Source: Erythrobacteraceae bacterium CFH 75059
GTDB lineage: Bacteria; Pseudomonadota; Alphaproteobacteria; Sphingomonadales; Sphingomonadaceae
Direction: 5' to 3'
NCBI GenBank assembly: GCA_004331795.1
Contig: SJSR01000002.1
Span: forward strand, 248,001-312,000
Length of the DNA: 64,000 nucleotides
Below, one piece after another: positions 16,968-25,269 of the stretch; the stretch's first letter is position 1, and the number at the start of each line of letters is the position of its first letter. The notes below the pieces were generated by a model. The model was not told the DNA's origin. It was given only the letters and a program-made list of their open reading frames with translations, and made no database searches. The translations under genes were made by a program, and so were the position numbers.

Positions 16968-17684
16968 ATGTCACGAGCCGCTGCCGCAACCGCGATCCTT
17001 GCTGCCCTTGCGGCCACGCCGCTGAGCGCCGCCGACGTGCAGATCACCGCCCAAGGCCCGGTCGTGGAGCTCAGCGTGTACGAGGAGGTCGAAAGCAGGC
17101 CGGACACCGTGCGGATCACGGCCGGCGTGCAGACCGACGCGCCGACGGCGGTGGAGGCGCTGCGGCAGAACGCGCAGGACATGCAGAGGGTCATCGCGCG
17201 GATCCGCGCCGCTGGCGTTGCCGACCGCGACATCCAGACGACCGGCCTCAACCTGTCGCCGCGCTGGGACTATGACCAGGGGGCGCAGCGCCAGGTGTTT
17301 CGCGGCTACCGGGCGGGCAACAGTGTGGCCGTGCGGTTCCGCGACATCGCGGCGGTCGGGCCGGTGCTCGACGCGCTGGTGGCCGCCGGCGCCAACGACA
17401 TCAGCGGGCCGGTGTTCTCGGTCGAGAACGACGAGCCGTTCAAGGCTGCTGCCCGCCGCGCGGCCATGGACCGGGCCCGAAGGCAGGCGGAGGAGTATGC
17501 GCGCGGGGCGGGATACACCGGCGTGCGCCTCCTGCGCATCCAGGAAGGACTGACCGGACGCACCCGCGCGGAAAGCCGCGACATCATGGTGACCGCGGCG
17601 CGCTTGGAAGCGGCGCCGCCCATCGAACCTGGAGTCGTCGGCACCGGCGTGACCATCTCGGTGGCCTATGAAATGACCCGGTAG
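16968..17684 (+). CDS. SIMPL (DUF541) domain periplasmic protein
   Basis: A 238-residue exported protein. Residues 1-24 (MSRAAAATAILAALAATPLSA) are a signal peptide. The SIMPL domain (about 30-230) starts with VELSVYEEVESRPDTVRITAGVQT and includes DIQTTGLNLSPRWDYDQGAQRQVFRGYRAGNSVAVRFRDI and the C-terminal VGTGVTISVAYEM strand. It is related to OMP26 and BP26; the biochemical role is unknown, with links to envelope and oxidative stress. The start at 16968 places the signal peptide at the N-terminus. Confidence 0.88.
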   Translation: MSRAAAATAILAALAATPLSAADVQITAQGPVVELSVYEEVESRPDTVRITAGVQTDAPTAVEALRQNAQDMQRVIARIRAAGVADRDIQTTGLNLSPRWDYDQGAQRQVFRGYRAGNSVAVRFRDIAAVGPVLDALVAAGANDISGPVFSVENDEPFKAAARRAAMDRARRQAEEYARGAGYTGVRLLRIQEGLTGRTRAESRDIMVTAARLEAAPPIEPGVVGTGVTISVAYEMTR

Positions 17685-17753
17685 GGGCGATGGCGTGCGC
17701 GCCAAGGGGCGCCATTCACAGGATATTCAAAGCCTCACGCCTATCGTAGGCGC

Positions 17754-18065
17754 ATGACCAGCCGTTTCTTCATCCTCGCTGCTGTAGGCGCGGCGGCTTT
17801 CGCGAGCGTCGCGCCGCCGGCGGTGGCCAATCCCCAGCGCGGCAGCGAGCAGGGTGAGGCCCGCCGCGACCTCGAGGCCGGCGCGATCCTCAAGTCGCGC
17901 GAGATCGAGGCGCGGGTGCTGCCGACCATGCGCGACCATCAGTATCTCGGCTTCGAATACGATCCCGCCGCCCGTGCCTATCGCCTCAAGTTCATCCGCG
18001 ACAGCCGGGTCAGCTTTGTTGACGTGGATGCGCGCACCGGCCGGATCATCCGCCGGTCCAACTGA
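17754..18065 (+). CDS. Exported PepSY-like protein
   Basis: A 103-residue protein. MTSRFFILAAVGAAAFASVAPPAVA is a signal peptide. The mature part, LKSREIEARVLPTMRDHQYLGFEYDPAARAYRLKFIRDSRVSFVDVDARTGRIIRRS, is a single PepSY-like fold. Such small exported proteins often sit beside two-component systems and modulate the sensor's periplasmic domain; the response regulator begins 103 nt downstream. A small palindrome, GCCTA-TCG-TAGGC (17739-17751), ends 2 nt before the ATG and could be an operator or mask ribosome access. The regulatory role is inferred from context. Confidence 0.78.
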   Translation: MTSRFFILAAVGAAAFASVAPPAVANPQRGSEQGEARRDLEAGAILKSREIEARVLPTMRDHQYLGFEYDPAARAYRLKFIRDSRVSFVDVDARTGRIIRRSN

Positions 18066-18168
18066 CCGGACGATGCCGGCCGGGTGCCGTGTTGACGCGT
18101 CCCGCGCAATCGGACACATCGCGGGTCCACACGCGCGAAGTCAATGAACACCTTGGGGGCGGCTGACC

Positions 18169-18846
18169 ATGCGAATACTCATCGTCGAGGACGAACCGAC
18201 CCTCGGCAATCAGCTCAAGACCACGCTTGAACAGAACGGCTATGCCGTCGACCTCTCCACAGACGGAGAAGACGGTCACTTCATGGGGTCGACCGAGAAC
18301 TATGATGCCGTGATCCTTGATCTTGGCCTACCCGAGATCGACGGGCTGACCGTCCTCGGCATGTGGCGCAAGGAAGGGCGCCGGTTCCCGGTTCTGGTGC
18401 TCACCGCGCGGGACAGCTGGTCGGACAAGGTGGCCGGTCTTGACGCCGGCGCCGACGACTATCTTGCCAAGCCGTTCCAGACCGAGGAGCTGATCGCCCG
18501 CATGCGGGCGCTGATCCGCCGCGCGTCCGGCAACACGTCGGCCGAGCTTGTCGCCGGCGACGTGCGGCTCGACACCCGGTCCGGGCGCGTGACGCTGGCG
18601 GGCGAGCCGGTCAAGCTCACCGCGCAGGAATACAAGCTGCTGTCCTACCTCATGCACCACAAGGGCAAGGTCGTCAGCCGCACGGAACTGATCGAACACA
18701 TCTACGATCAGGATTTCGACCGCGATTCCAACACCATCGAGGTCTTCGTCACCCGCATCCGCAAGAAGTTGGGCGCGGACGTGATCTCAACCATCAGGGG
18801 GCTCGGATACAGTCTCGATGACCCGGCCGATCCAAGGCGCGGCTGA
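18169..18846 (+). CDS. OmpR/PhoP-family response regulator
   Basis: A 225-residue two-domain regulator. The receiver domain (1-115) has acidic residues Glu7, Asp8, phosphoacceptor Asp51 (AVILDLGLPEIDG), Thr79-region LVLTARD and Lys102-region LAKPFQ. The C-terminal winged helix (about 128-222) includes LVAGDVRLDTRSGRVTLAGEPVKLTAQEYKLLSYL and DSNTIEVFVTRIRKKLG. The ATG at 18169 has GGGGGCGG upstream. Its 3' end overlaps the sensor gene by 29 nt, so the pair is coupled. Confidence 0.96.
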   Translation: MRILIVEDEPTLGNQLKTTLEQNGYAVDLSTDGEDGHFMGSTENYDAVILDLGLPEIDGLTVLGMWRKEGRRFPVLVLTARDSWSDKVAGLDAGADDYLAKPFQTEELIARMRALIRRASGNTSAELVAGDVRLDTRSGRVTLAGEPVKLTAQEYKLLSYLMHHKGKVVSRTELIEHIYDQDFDRDSNTIEVFVTRIRKKLGADVISTIRGLGYSLDDPADPRRG

Positions 18847-20242
18847 CCCGCCGGCCGCGGCGGGTGCCGGCGCCGTGCCGCCGCGGGCGCATCGCCGGAG
18901 CCTGGCCGGCCGGATGATGGTCATTGCCGCCGTCTGGATCGGCGTGCTTCTGCTGGGTGGCGGATTTGCGCTGAACCGGACCATCACGACGCTGATCGAG
19001 AACCAGTTCGACAGCCAGCTCAACTACATCCTCACCGCGATGATCGCCTCGGTCGAGGTGGGCGCGGACGGCGAGGTGCTGTTCAACCGCCCGCTCGGGG
19101 ACCAGCGCTTCCTCGAGCCCGGCTCGGGGCTTTACTGGCAGATCAGCGGGGCGGGGCACGAGACCTTCCCCTCGCGCAGCCTGTGGGATCGCAATCTCGC
19201 CGTCCGTGCCGACCCTGCCGCGCACGGGGCGGTGTTCTACGACAGCAACCAGTTTCCGGGTGAGCCGCTGCGGGTGGCCGAGCGGTCGATTTTTCTGCCG
19301 GGGAGCGACACCCGCTGGTTCTTCGCCGTGGCGCAGCGCCGCACCGAGCTTGACCAGCAGATTGCCCAGATCCGCGGCATCCTGATCTGGAGCTTCGCCG
19401 TCCTGGGGCTCGGATTGCTGATCATGGCGGCGCTGCAGAACCACATCGGCCTGCGCCCGCTGCGCCGCATCCGGGCGGCGATCCAGAACCTGCGCACGAC
19501 GGGTGCGAACCGGATCGAGGAACCCTTGCCGGCCGAGGTCCAGCCGCTGGTGGAGGAACTCAACGCGCTTCTCGCCCACACGGAGCGGCAGGCCGAGGAG
19601 GCGCGCACCCATGCCGGCAACCTTGCCCATGCGCTCAAGACGCCGCTGACGGTGGTGAACAACGCCGCGACCGCCCACGCGCCTGATCTCGCCGAGACGG
19701 TGATCCGCGAGGCGCGGACGATGCGGCGGCATGTCGACCATCACCTTGCCAGGGCGCGGGCCGTGGGGCGGCGCGCGGTCGGGCACGCCCGCACCCCGGT
19801 CTGCGAGAGCGCGGAAGCCGTCCGGCGGGCGGTGCAGCGGCTGTATCCCGATGTGCGTCTGGACATCGACGGCCCGCGCGAGGCGCGTGTCGCCATCGAG
19901 CGGCAGGATCTGGACGAGATCCTGGGCAATCTCATCGAGAACGCGGCCAAGTATGGCGGCGGCAGCGTGTTCGTCACGGTCGATGCCGAACGGACCGACG
20001 AGGAGGAGGGCGGCCGGTTCTGCGTCATCTGGGTGGAGGATGACGGCACGGGCATTCCCGAGCATCAGCGCGAGGCGCTGTTCGACCGCGGGGCGCGCCT
20101 CGACACCGGCAAACCCGGCACGGGGCTCGGGCTGGCGATCGTGCGCGACGTGGCGGAGATTTACGGCGGCAGTGTCACCATGGGCGAGAGCGAGGATCTG
20201 GGCGGACTGCTTGTCCGGTTGATCCTGCCAAGGGCGCGCTGA
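18818..20242 (+). CDS. Membrane sensor histidine kinase
   Basis: A 474-residue kinase paired with the preceding regulator. There are two membrane helices (about 33-53, MMVIAAVWIGVLLLGGGFAL, and 187-207, GILIWSFAVLGLGLLIMAAL), enclosing a periplasmic sensor domain of about 130 residues. A short HAMP-like segment precedes the H-box NLAHALKTPLTVV (His271). The ATPase domain has NLIENAAKYGGG (Asn375), DDGTGIP (408-414) and TGLGLAIVRDVAEIYGG. All catalytic boxes are present. The ligand is unknown; the PepSY-like protein upstream may take part in sensing. Confidence 0.95.
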   Translation: MTRPIQGAADPPAAAGAGAVPPRAHRRSLAGRMMVIAAVWIGVLLLGGGFALNRTITTLIENQFDSQLNYILTAMIASVEVGADGEVLFNRPLGDQRFLEPGSGLYWQISGAGHETFPSRSLWDRNLAVRADPAAHGAVFYDSNQFPGEPLRVAERSIFLPGSDTRWFFAVAQRRTELDQQIAQIRGILIWSFAVLGLGLLIMAALQNHIGLRPLRRIRAAIQNLRTTGANRIEEPLPAEVQPLVEELNALLAHTERQAEEARTHAGNLAHALKTPLTVVNNAATAHAPDLAETVIREARTMRRHVDHHLARARAVGRRAVGHARTPVCESAEAVRRAVQRLYPDVRLDIDGPREARVAIERQDLDEILGNLIENAAKYGGGSVFVTVDAERTDEEEGGRFCVIWVEDDGTGIPEHQREALFDRGARLDTGKPGTGLGLAIVRDVAEIYGGSVTMGESEDLGGLLVRLILPRAR

Positions 20243-20260
20243 CACGTCGGAGGTGGTTCG

Positions 20261-20295
20261 GGCGGCGGCGCGTGCTCGGACGTCGCGCCGCCGCC
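20261..20295. terminator. GC-rich hairpin between convergent genes
   Basis: A perfect 12-bp inverted repeat (GGCGGCGGCGCG and its complement) with an 11-nt loop sits in the 64-bp gap between the sensor kinase and the PEP-CTERM gene. Its place between two converging genes fits a bidirectional terminator. There is no T-run on either side, so it may act with other factors or only stabilise transcript ends. Confidence 0.5.
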
Positions 20296-20306
20296 GTCAC
20301 CCGGGG

Positions 20307-21050
20307 TCAGGCGTAGGTCAGCACCGGCTGCTGACGCCGCCGCATCAGCCCGCCCACGCCGAAGAAGCCGAGCAGCAGCATCGCCCAGGTCGAGGGTTCG
20401 GGCACGGCGGCCGTCGGCGCCAGGGTAAAGCCGATGGAGCGGATCTTGAAGGCGTCCGGGGTGGTGTCGACGAAGTTGCCGGTCGAAATCGCCCACAGGT
20501 TGCCGGTTGCGTTGCCGAGATCCAGGGTGCGGTTGCCGGAGGTGTTCGTGCCGTTGCTCATGAAGGAGCCGAGCAGCAGGGCCGATGCCGTGGCGACCGG
20601 CTGGTTGCCGAGCGCCGCGACCTGAGCCGAGGTGGCGTTGCCCCAGAGGATCTGCGCGTCGGTGTCGCCATAAGCGCTCAGGAACATGCTCTTGAGCGAC
20701 ACGGCGCGGTCGAATTCGAAGGTCACGAGGTCGACGGTGCCGCTGTTGTCGACCGTGTGGGTGTTGCCCGATCCATTGCCCTCGAGGCTGTTGGTGACGC
20801 CAAGACCATTGCTGTAGGTGCCGAGAAACGCGGCCCGCAGCGTGTTGTTGTCGATCGTCCAGCCGCGCGCCCGCACGGTGACGGTCTGCCCTTCCGCAAC
20901 GACGGAATAGGTGCGCACATTGCCGTCCGGTCCGTCAAGGCCGGTGTTGGGCTGTCCGGCCGGGCTGAAGGTCAGCAGGGTCGTGGCCGAGGCGGGAGCG
21001 GCGCAGGCCATCAGCGCGGCGCCGGCAACAAGGGAGATCTGCTTCAACAT
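20307..21050 (-). CDS. PEPxxWA-CTERM sorting domain protein
   Basis: A 247-residue exported protein. Residues 1-22 form a signal peptide ([21 protein letters not shown]). The central domain is rich in Thr, Asn and Gly ([33 protein letters not shown]) and beta-rich. The C-terminus has the sorting signal [26 protein letters not shown]-type (about 222-243): PEP-x-x-WA, a hydrophobic helix and an Arg cluster. Exosortase cuts such tails, and the proteins go to the surface or extracellular matrix. No exosortase gene is in the window. The ATG at 21050 has AAGGA about 9 nt upstream. Confidence 0.9.
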   Translation of the reverse strand: [247 protein letters not shown]

Positions 21051-21267
21051 CTGAACACCGTCCTTCTTTCGGTGCATCGGGGCCATTCCTTCCGCACTGG
21101 ATGGCGTTGCGAGTAGATGCCCGAGCAGCCCTGTCCAGCGGCTCTCAGGCCGGTGTCCCAAAGGTGAACGCAAGGTGTGCGCCCGTTAACTACATTCCGA
21201 GGCGCGATGCCGCACGAGAAGGGTTGCCATCCCCGCCATCTCCGACCATCTGCGCACGGGTCTGATC

Positions 21268-22278
21268 ATGAGCGCGCGCATTCACTCCTTGCCGGCGGCC
21301 ACCGCCAGTCTCGAGCCGATGCTGGCACTGACAGCAAAGGACATGCTCGCGGTCAACGCGGTCATCCTCAACCGGATGGAAAGCCGCATCCCGCTCATTC
21401 CGCGCCTTGCCGGCCACCTGATCGCCGGCGGAGGCAAGCGGCTGCGCCCCATGCTCACCCTCGCGGGGGCCGCGCTGCTCGATTACAGCGGCAATCGCCA
21501 TCACCGTCTCGCCGCGGCGGTCGAGTTCATCCACACCGCGACGCTGCTGCATGACGACGTGGTTGACGGGTCGGAGATGCGGCGAGGCAAGGCGGCGGCG
21601 AACATCATCTTCGGCAACCCGGCCACGGTGCTTGTCGGCGACTTCCTGTTCTCGCGCGCGTTCGAGCTCATGGTCGAGGACGGCTCGCTGCGGGTGCTGC
21701 GCATCCTCTCCCATGCCAGCGCGGTCATCGCCGAGGGCGAGGTGGACCAGCTCACCGCGCAGCGGCAGATCGAGACCAGCGAGGAGCGCTATCTGGCGAT
21801 CATCGGTGCCAAGACGGCGGCGCTGTTCGCGGCGGCCAGCCGCATCGCCGCCGTCGTCGCCGAGTCCGAGGAGCGGGTGGAGCAGGCGCTCGACGATTAC
21901 GGCCGCAATCTCGGCATCGCCTTCCAGCTGGTCGACGATGCGCTCGACTACGACGCGCATTCCGGCATCATGGGCAAGGATCGCGGCGACGACTTCCGCG
22001 AGGGGAAGATGACGCTGCCCGTTATCCTCGCCTATGCCCGCGGTTCCGCGCAGGACCGTGAGTTCTGGCGCGACGCGGTGCTCGGGCATCGGATCGGGGA
22101 TGACGATCTGGCGCATGCGACGCGGCTTGTCACCGTCACCGGGGCGCTTGAAACCACGCGCCAGCGGGCGCGGCAATTTGCCGAACGCGCCATCGATGCG
22201 CTGTCGATCTTTCCCGCCGGCGAAGCACGGCAGGCCATGGTGCAGGCGGCCCAGTTCGCCGTCGCCCGCGCGTTCTGA
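21268..22278 (+). CDS. ispB: Polyprenyl diphosphate synthase (octaprenyl/decaprenyl, ubiquinone side chain)
   Basis: A 336-residue all-trans prenyl transferase that builds the long isoprenoid tail of ubiquinone. It has GGGKRLRPML (54-63), the first Asp-rich motif LLHDDVVD (94-100), RRGKAAANIIFG, the second motif FQLVDDALDY (219-228) and GKMTLPVI. Small residues before the first Asp-rich motif (ATLLHDD) fit a long-chain product; exact length (C40-C50) is not readable. The ATG at 21268 is preceded by 217 bp that also serve the divergent PEP-CTERM gene. Confidence 0.94.
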   Translation: MSARIHSLPAATASLEPMLALTAKDMLAVNAVILNRMESRIPLIPRLAGHLIAGGGKRLRPMLTLAGAALLDYSGNRHHRLAAAVEFIHTATLLHDDVVDGSEMRRGKAAANIIFGNPATVLVGDFLFSRAFELMVEDGSLRVLRILSHASAVIAEGEVDQLTAQRQIETSEERYLAIIGAKTAALFAAASRIAAVVAESEERVEQALDDYGRNLGIAFQLVDDALDYDAHSGIMGKDRGDDFREGKMTLPVILAYARGSAQDREFWRDAVLGHRIGDDDLAHATRLVTVTGALETTRQRARQFAERAIDALSIFPAGEARQAMVQAAQFAVARAF

Positions 22279-22314
22279 CCGGGGTCGCCCCAGCGTCCGG
22301 GACGCGCCGCATCG

Positions 22315-24747
22315 ATGGCAGACCAGCCCGACCTCCCCGTCCATGCCGTCCTTCCCGAGGTCAAGGCAGCCCTCGCCGGGGGAGGAACAGCGGTGCTCGT
22401 CGCGCCACCGGGCGCGGGGAAAACGACCGCTCTGGCGCCGCTGCTGCTGGACGCGCCGTGGAGTGGTGGTCAGATCGTTGTGACCAGTCCCCGCCGGGTC
22501 GCGGCACGGGCCGCGGCCGAGCGCATGGCGCAGATCCTTGGCGAGCGCGTCGGACACACGGTCGGCTACCAGACCCGGTTCGACAGCAGGCATTCGGCCG
22601 CGACGCGAATTCTCGTCATGAGCGAAGCCTTGCTGGTGAAGCGGCTGGTGGCCGAACCGGACCTGCCGGATGTCTGCGCCATCCTCTTCGACGAGGTGCA
22701 CGAGCGCAGCCTTGCCATCGACGTCGCGCTCGCCCTGGCGCTGGAGAGCCGCTCGGTCCTGCGCCCAGACCTGCGGCTGCTCGCCATGTCGGCAACGATG
22801 GACGAGGCGGGGTATGCCGGCCTGCTGGGCACGGGCACGCCCGTGATCGAAAGCGAGGGGCGCAGCCATCCGCTCGAGGTGCGCTGGCTTGGCACGCGGC
22901 CACACGTTCCGATGGCGGCCGCGCTAGCCGACGCGGCCGTGGCCGCCTGTCGCGAGCAAGAGGGCGACCTTCTCGTGTTCGTTCCCTCCATCGGCGACAT
23001 CCGCCGGACAGCGGACCTGCTTGCGTCGCGGCTGCCCGATGCTGTCGTGCATCAGCTGCACGGACAGGCCGCGCCCGAAGCGCAGCGCGCGGCGCTGCGG
23101 CGGGATCGTGACGGGCGGCGGCGCGTGGTGCTTGCCACCAACATCGCGGAGACGTCGCTGACGCTCGACGGGGTGCGGGTCGTGGTGGACAGCGGACTGA
23201 CCCGGCGTGCCCGCTACGATCCGGTCACGGGCACGACCCGCCTCACCACCGAGCGGGCCAGCCAGGCATCGGCGACGCAGCGCGCGGGACGCGCCGCCCG
23301 CCAGCAGCCCGGTGTCGTCTACCGGCTGTGGGAAGAAGCCGCGCACGCCGGCCGGCCGCCGTTTGACGAACCGGAGATCCGGCGAGCCGATCTCTCTGGG
23401 ACCGTGCTGACCCTGGCGGCGTGGGGAACGACGGACCCGGCGGCGCTGTCCTGGCTCGACCCGCCGCCCGCCGCCGGATGGCGCCGTGCGCAGGAGCGGC
23501 TGCGCACCGTGGGCGCACTGGACGACGAGGGGAAGCTGACCCCGCAAGGCCGGCGGCTCGCCTCGCTGCCGCTGGAGCCGGCCGACGGCGCCATGCTGCT
23601 GCTTGGCGCAACCCATGGCGCCGCCCGGACGGCTGCGCGGCTCGTCCTGCTGTTGCAGGAGCGGGGCCTTGGCGGGCGGAGCGTCGACCTTGACCAGCGG
23701 CTCGCCGCGCTCGCCACGGCGCGTGACGCCGCGTCTGCCGGGCCGCGGCGGCTCGCCGACGGGTGGGCCGCTCTCGTGGCCTCGTCGCCGCCCGGTCCAG
23801 ACCGGCGGACGCCGCCGCTGGCAGTCATTCTGGCCGCCGGCCGGCCGGATCTCGTGGCCAAGCGCCGAGATGCTCGGGGAGAGCGGTGGCTGACGGCGAG
23901 TGGCCGCGCCTTCGTGCTCGATGCGGCCGATCCGCTTGCGCGAAGCGAGATGCTGGTCATCGCCGACGCACAGGGCGATGCGGCGGGTGCGCGGATCACC
24001 GCCGCCGCCGCGCTGTCGCAGGCCGAGGCCGAGCACTGGTTCGCTGACCGGCTCGAACAGTGCTCCTCGGTCGCATTCGACAACGGGCGCATCGAAGCGG
24101 TGCGCGAGACGCGTCTGGGCGCACTGGTTCTCAGCCGCACGCCCGACCCGCAGCCCGACGCTGCCGCCGTCCGAGCCGCCTTGATGCGCGCGGCGCTCGA
24201 CCGGCTGGACACGCTGCTGCCGCAGACGCTCCTTGCGCGGCTGCGCCATGCGGATGTGACGGCTCTCGACCGGGAGCGGCTCCGTGCCCGGGCGGGCGAG
24301 TGGCTGGAGCCGCTTCTCGCCGGGCGCCGCGACATCGACCTTCCGCCAGACCGGGTGGTGGAGGCTGTCACCGGCCTTCTGTCCTGGGACGAACGGCAGC
24401 GGCTCGACCTTTATGCGCCAGCGGTTTTCGTCACCCCGGCCGGCACACGGCATCCGATCGACTATGCCGGTGCGGATGCGCCGAGTGTCACGGTGCGGGT
24501 GCAGGCGCTGTTCGGCCTCGACGAACACCCGACGGCGGGGCGGGCACCGCTGCTGCTCAAGCTCGCCAGTCCGGCTGGCCGCCCTGTCCAGGCGACACGC
24601 GACCTGCCGGGATTCTGGCGCGGCAGCTGGCGCGACGTGCAGAAGGAGATGAAGGGCCGGTATCCCCGCCATCGCTGGCCGGACGAGCCGTGGCGCGAGG
24701 CGGCTGATCTGCGCACCAAGAACGCCTTTGCAGCGCGCCCGAGGTGA
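22315..24747 (+). CDS. hrpB: ATP-dependent RNA helicase HrpB
   Basis: An 810-residue DExH-box helicase of the HrpA/HrpB group. Motif I is APPGAGKTT (30-38), motif Ia TSPRRVAARAAAERMA, motif II DEVH (126-129), motif III SATMD. Domain 2 has VVLATNIAETSLTLDGVRVVVDSG and QRAGRAARQQPGVVYRLW (motif VI). The C-terminal HrpB-specific region ends LPGFWRGSWRDVQKEMKGRYPRHRWPDEPW, the conserved tail of the family. Its cellular role is poorly defined. It follows ispB by 36 nt. Confidence 0.95.
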   Translation: MADQPDLPVHAVLPEVKAALAGGGTAVLVAPPGAGKTTALAPLLLDAPWSGGQIVVTSPRRVAARAAAERMAQILGERVGHTVGYQTRFDSRHSAATRILVMSEALLVKRLVAEPDLPDVCAILFDEVHERSLAIDVALALALESRSVLRPDLRLLAMSATMDEAGYAGLLGTGTPVIESEGRSHPLEVRWLGTRPHVPMAAALADAAVAACREQEGDLLVFVPSIGDIRRTADLLASRLPDAVVHQLHGQAAPEAQRAALRRDRDGRRRVVLATNIAETSLTLDGVRVVVDSGLTRRARYDPVTGTTRLTTERASQASATQRAGRAARQQPGVVYRLWEEAAHAGRPPFDEPEIRRADLSGTVLTLAAWGTTDPAALSWLDPPPAAGWRRAQERLRTVGALDDEGKLTPQGRRLASLPLEPADGAMLLLGATHGAARTAARLVLLLQERGLGGRSVDLDQRLAALATARDAASAGPRRLADGWAALVASSPPGPDRRTPPLAVILAAGRPDLVAKRRDARGERWLTASGRAFVLDAADPLARSEMLVIADAQGDAAGARITAAAALSQAEAEHWFADRLEQCSSVAFDNGRIEAVRETRLGALVLSRTPDPQPDAAAVRAALMRAALDRLDTLLPQTLLARLRHADVTALDRERLRARAGEWLEPLLAGRRDIDLPPDRVVEAVTGLLSWDERQRLDLYAPAVFVTPAGTRHPIDYAGADAPSVTVRVQALFGLDEHPTAGRAPLLLKLASPAGRPVQATRDLPGFWRGSWRDVQKEMKGRYPRHRWPDEPWREAADLRTKNAFAARPR

Positions 24748-24762
24748 ATTAGAGAGGCGGCC

Positions 24763-25041
24763 ATGGCAGCCAAGATCTACCAGCGCCCCAAGAACGCGAT
24801 GTCCTCGGGCAAGGCCCGGCTTGACGAATGGATCCTGGAGTTTGAGCCTGCCGAGGCGCGGGTGCCCGATCCGCTGATGGGCTGGACCGGGAGCGGCGAC
24901 ACCCAGGTTCAGGTGAAGCTGACCTTCCCCGACTGCGACACGGCTCAGGATTATGCGCGCCGGCACGGCATCGACGCGCAGGTCATCCCCACGCCGCCGC
25001 GTAAGCTTAAGCTGCAGGCCTACGCGGACAATTTCCGCTGA
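24763..25041 (+). CDS. NDUFS4-type accessory subunit of respiratory complex I
   Basis: A 92-residue protein of the ETC complex I subunit family, related to mitochondrial NDUFS4 (18 kDa). KIYQRPKNAMSSGKARLDEWILEFEP, DPLMGWTGSGDTQVQVKLTFPDCDTAQDYARRHGIDAQVIP and the terminal KLKLQAYADNFR are characteristic. It is a peripheral-arm accessory subunit found in alphaproteobacteria and mitochondria. The nuo operon is not in this window. It lies 15 nt after hrpB and just upstream of the SRP RNA. Confidence 0.93.
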   Translation: MAAKIYQRPKNAMSSGKARLDEWILEFEPAEARVPDPLMGWTGSGDTQVQVKLTFPDCDTAQDYARRHGIDAQVIPTPPRKLKLQAYADNFR

Positions 25042-25049
25042 TTGCCTTT

Positions 25050-25166
25050 TGGGGCGCTCTGCGCCATACGGGGACCGGGAGTCGGGCGGACGTTTGCGTC
25101 CGCCCACCGGGTCAGGTCCGGAAGGAAGCAGCCCAGGTGGATTGCGGCGGGTCGTCCGGCTCCTTT
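25050..25166 (+). ncRNA. ffs: Signal recognition particle RNA (4.5S-like)
   Basis: The conserved SRP domain is at 25106-25140: a helix closed by CCACC and GGTGG, the asymmetric and symmetric loops, and the UCC-GGAA-GGA tip (core at 25110-25133). A separate perfect 9-bp hairpin, GGGCGGACG with loop TTTG, lies at 25084-25105. The flanks GGGGACCGGGAG and CCGGCTCC can pair roughly to make the long arm. Position directly before dnaX is the usual one. Ends are estimates. The partner FtsY is encoded at 57567-58487. Confidence 0.9.
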
Positions 25167-25269
25167 CCTGCATCCCCGATTGCGGTCCATCCTGCCTCGC
25201 GGGGCTGGCGTCGTGCGGCTGGCGTCGGCGCGGCATGACAAGCCCGATGTGCTCGCCTAGAGTCCGGCG

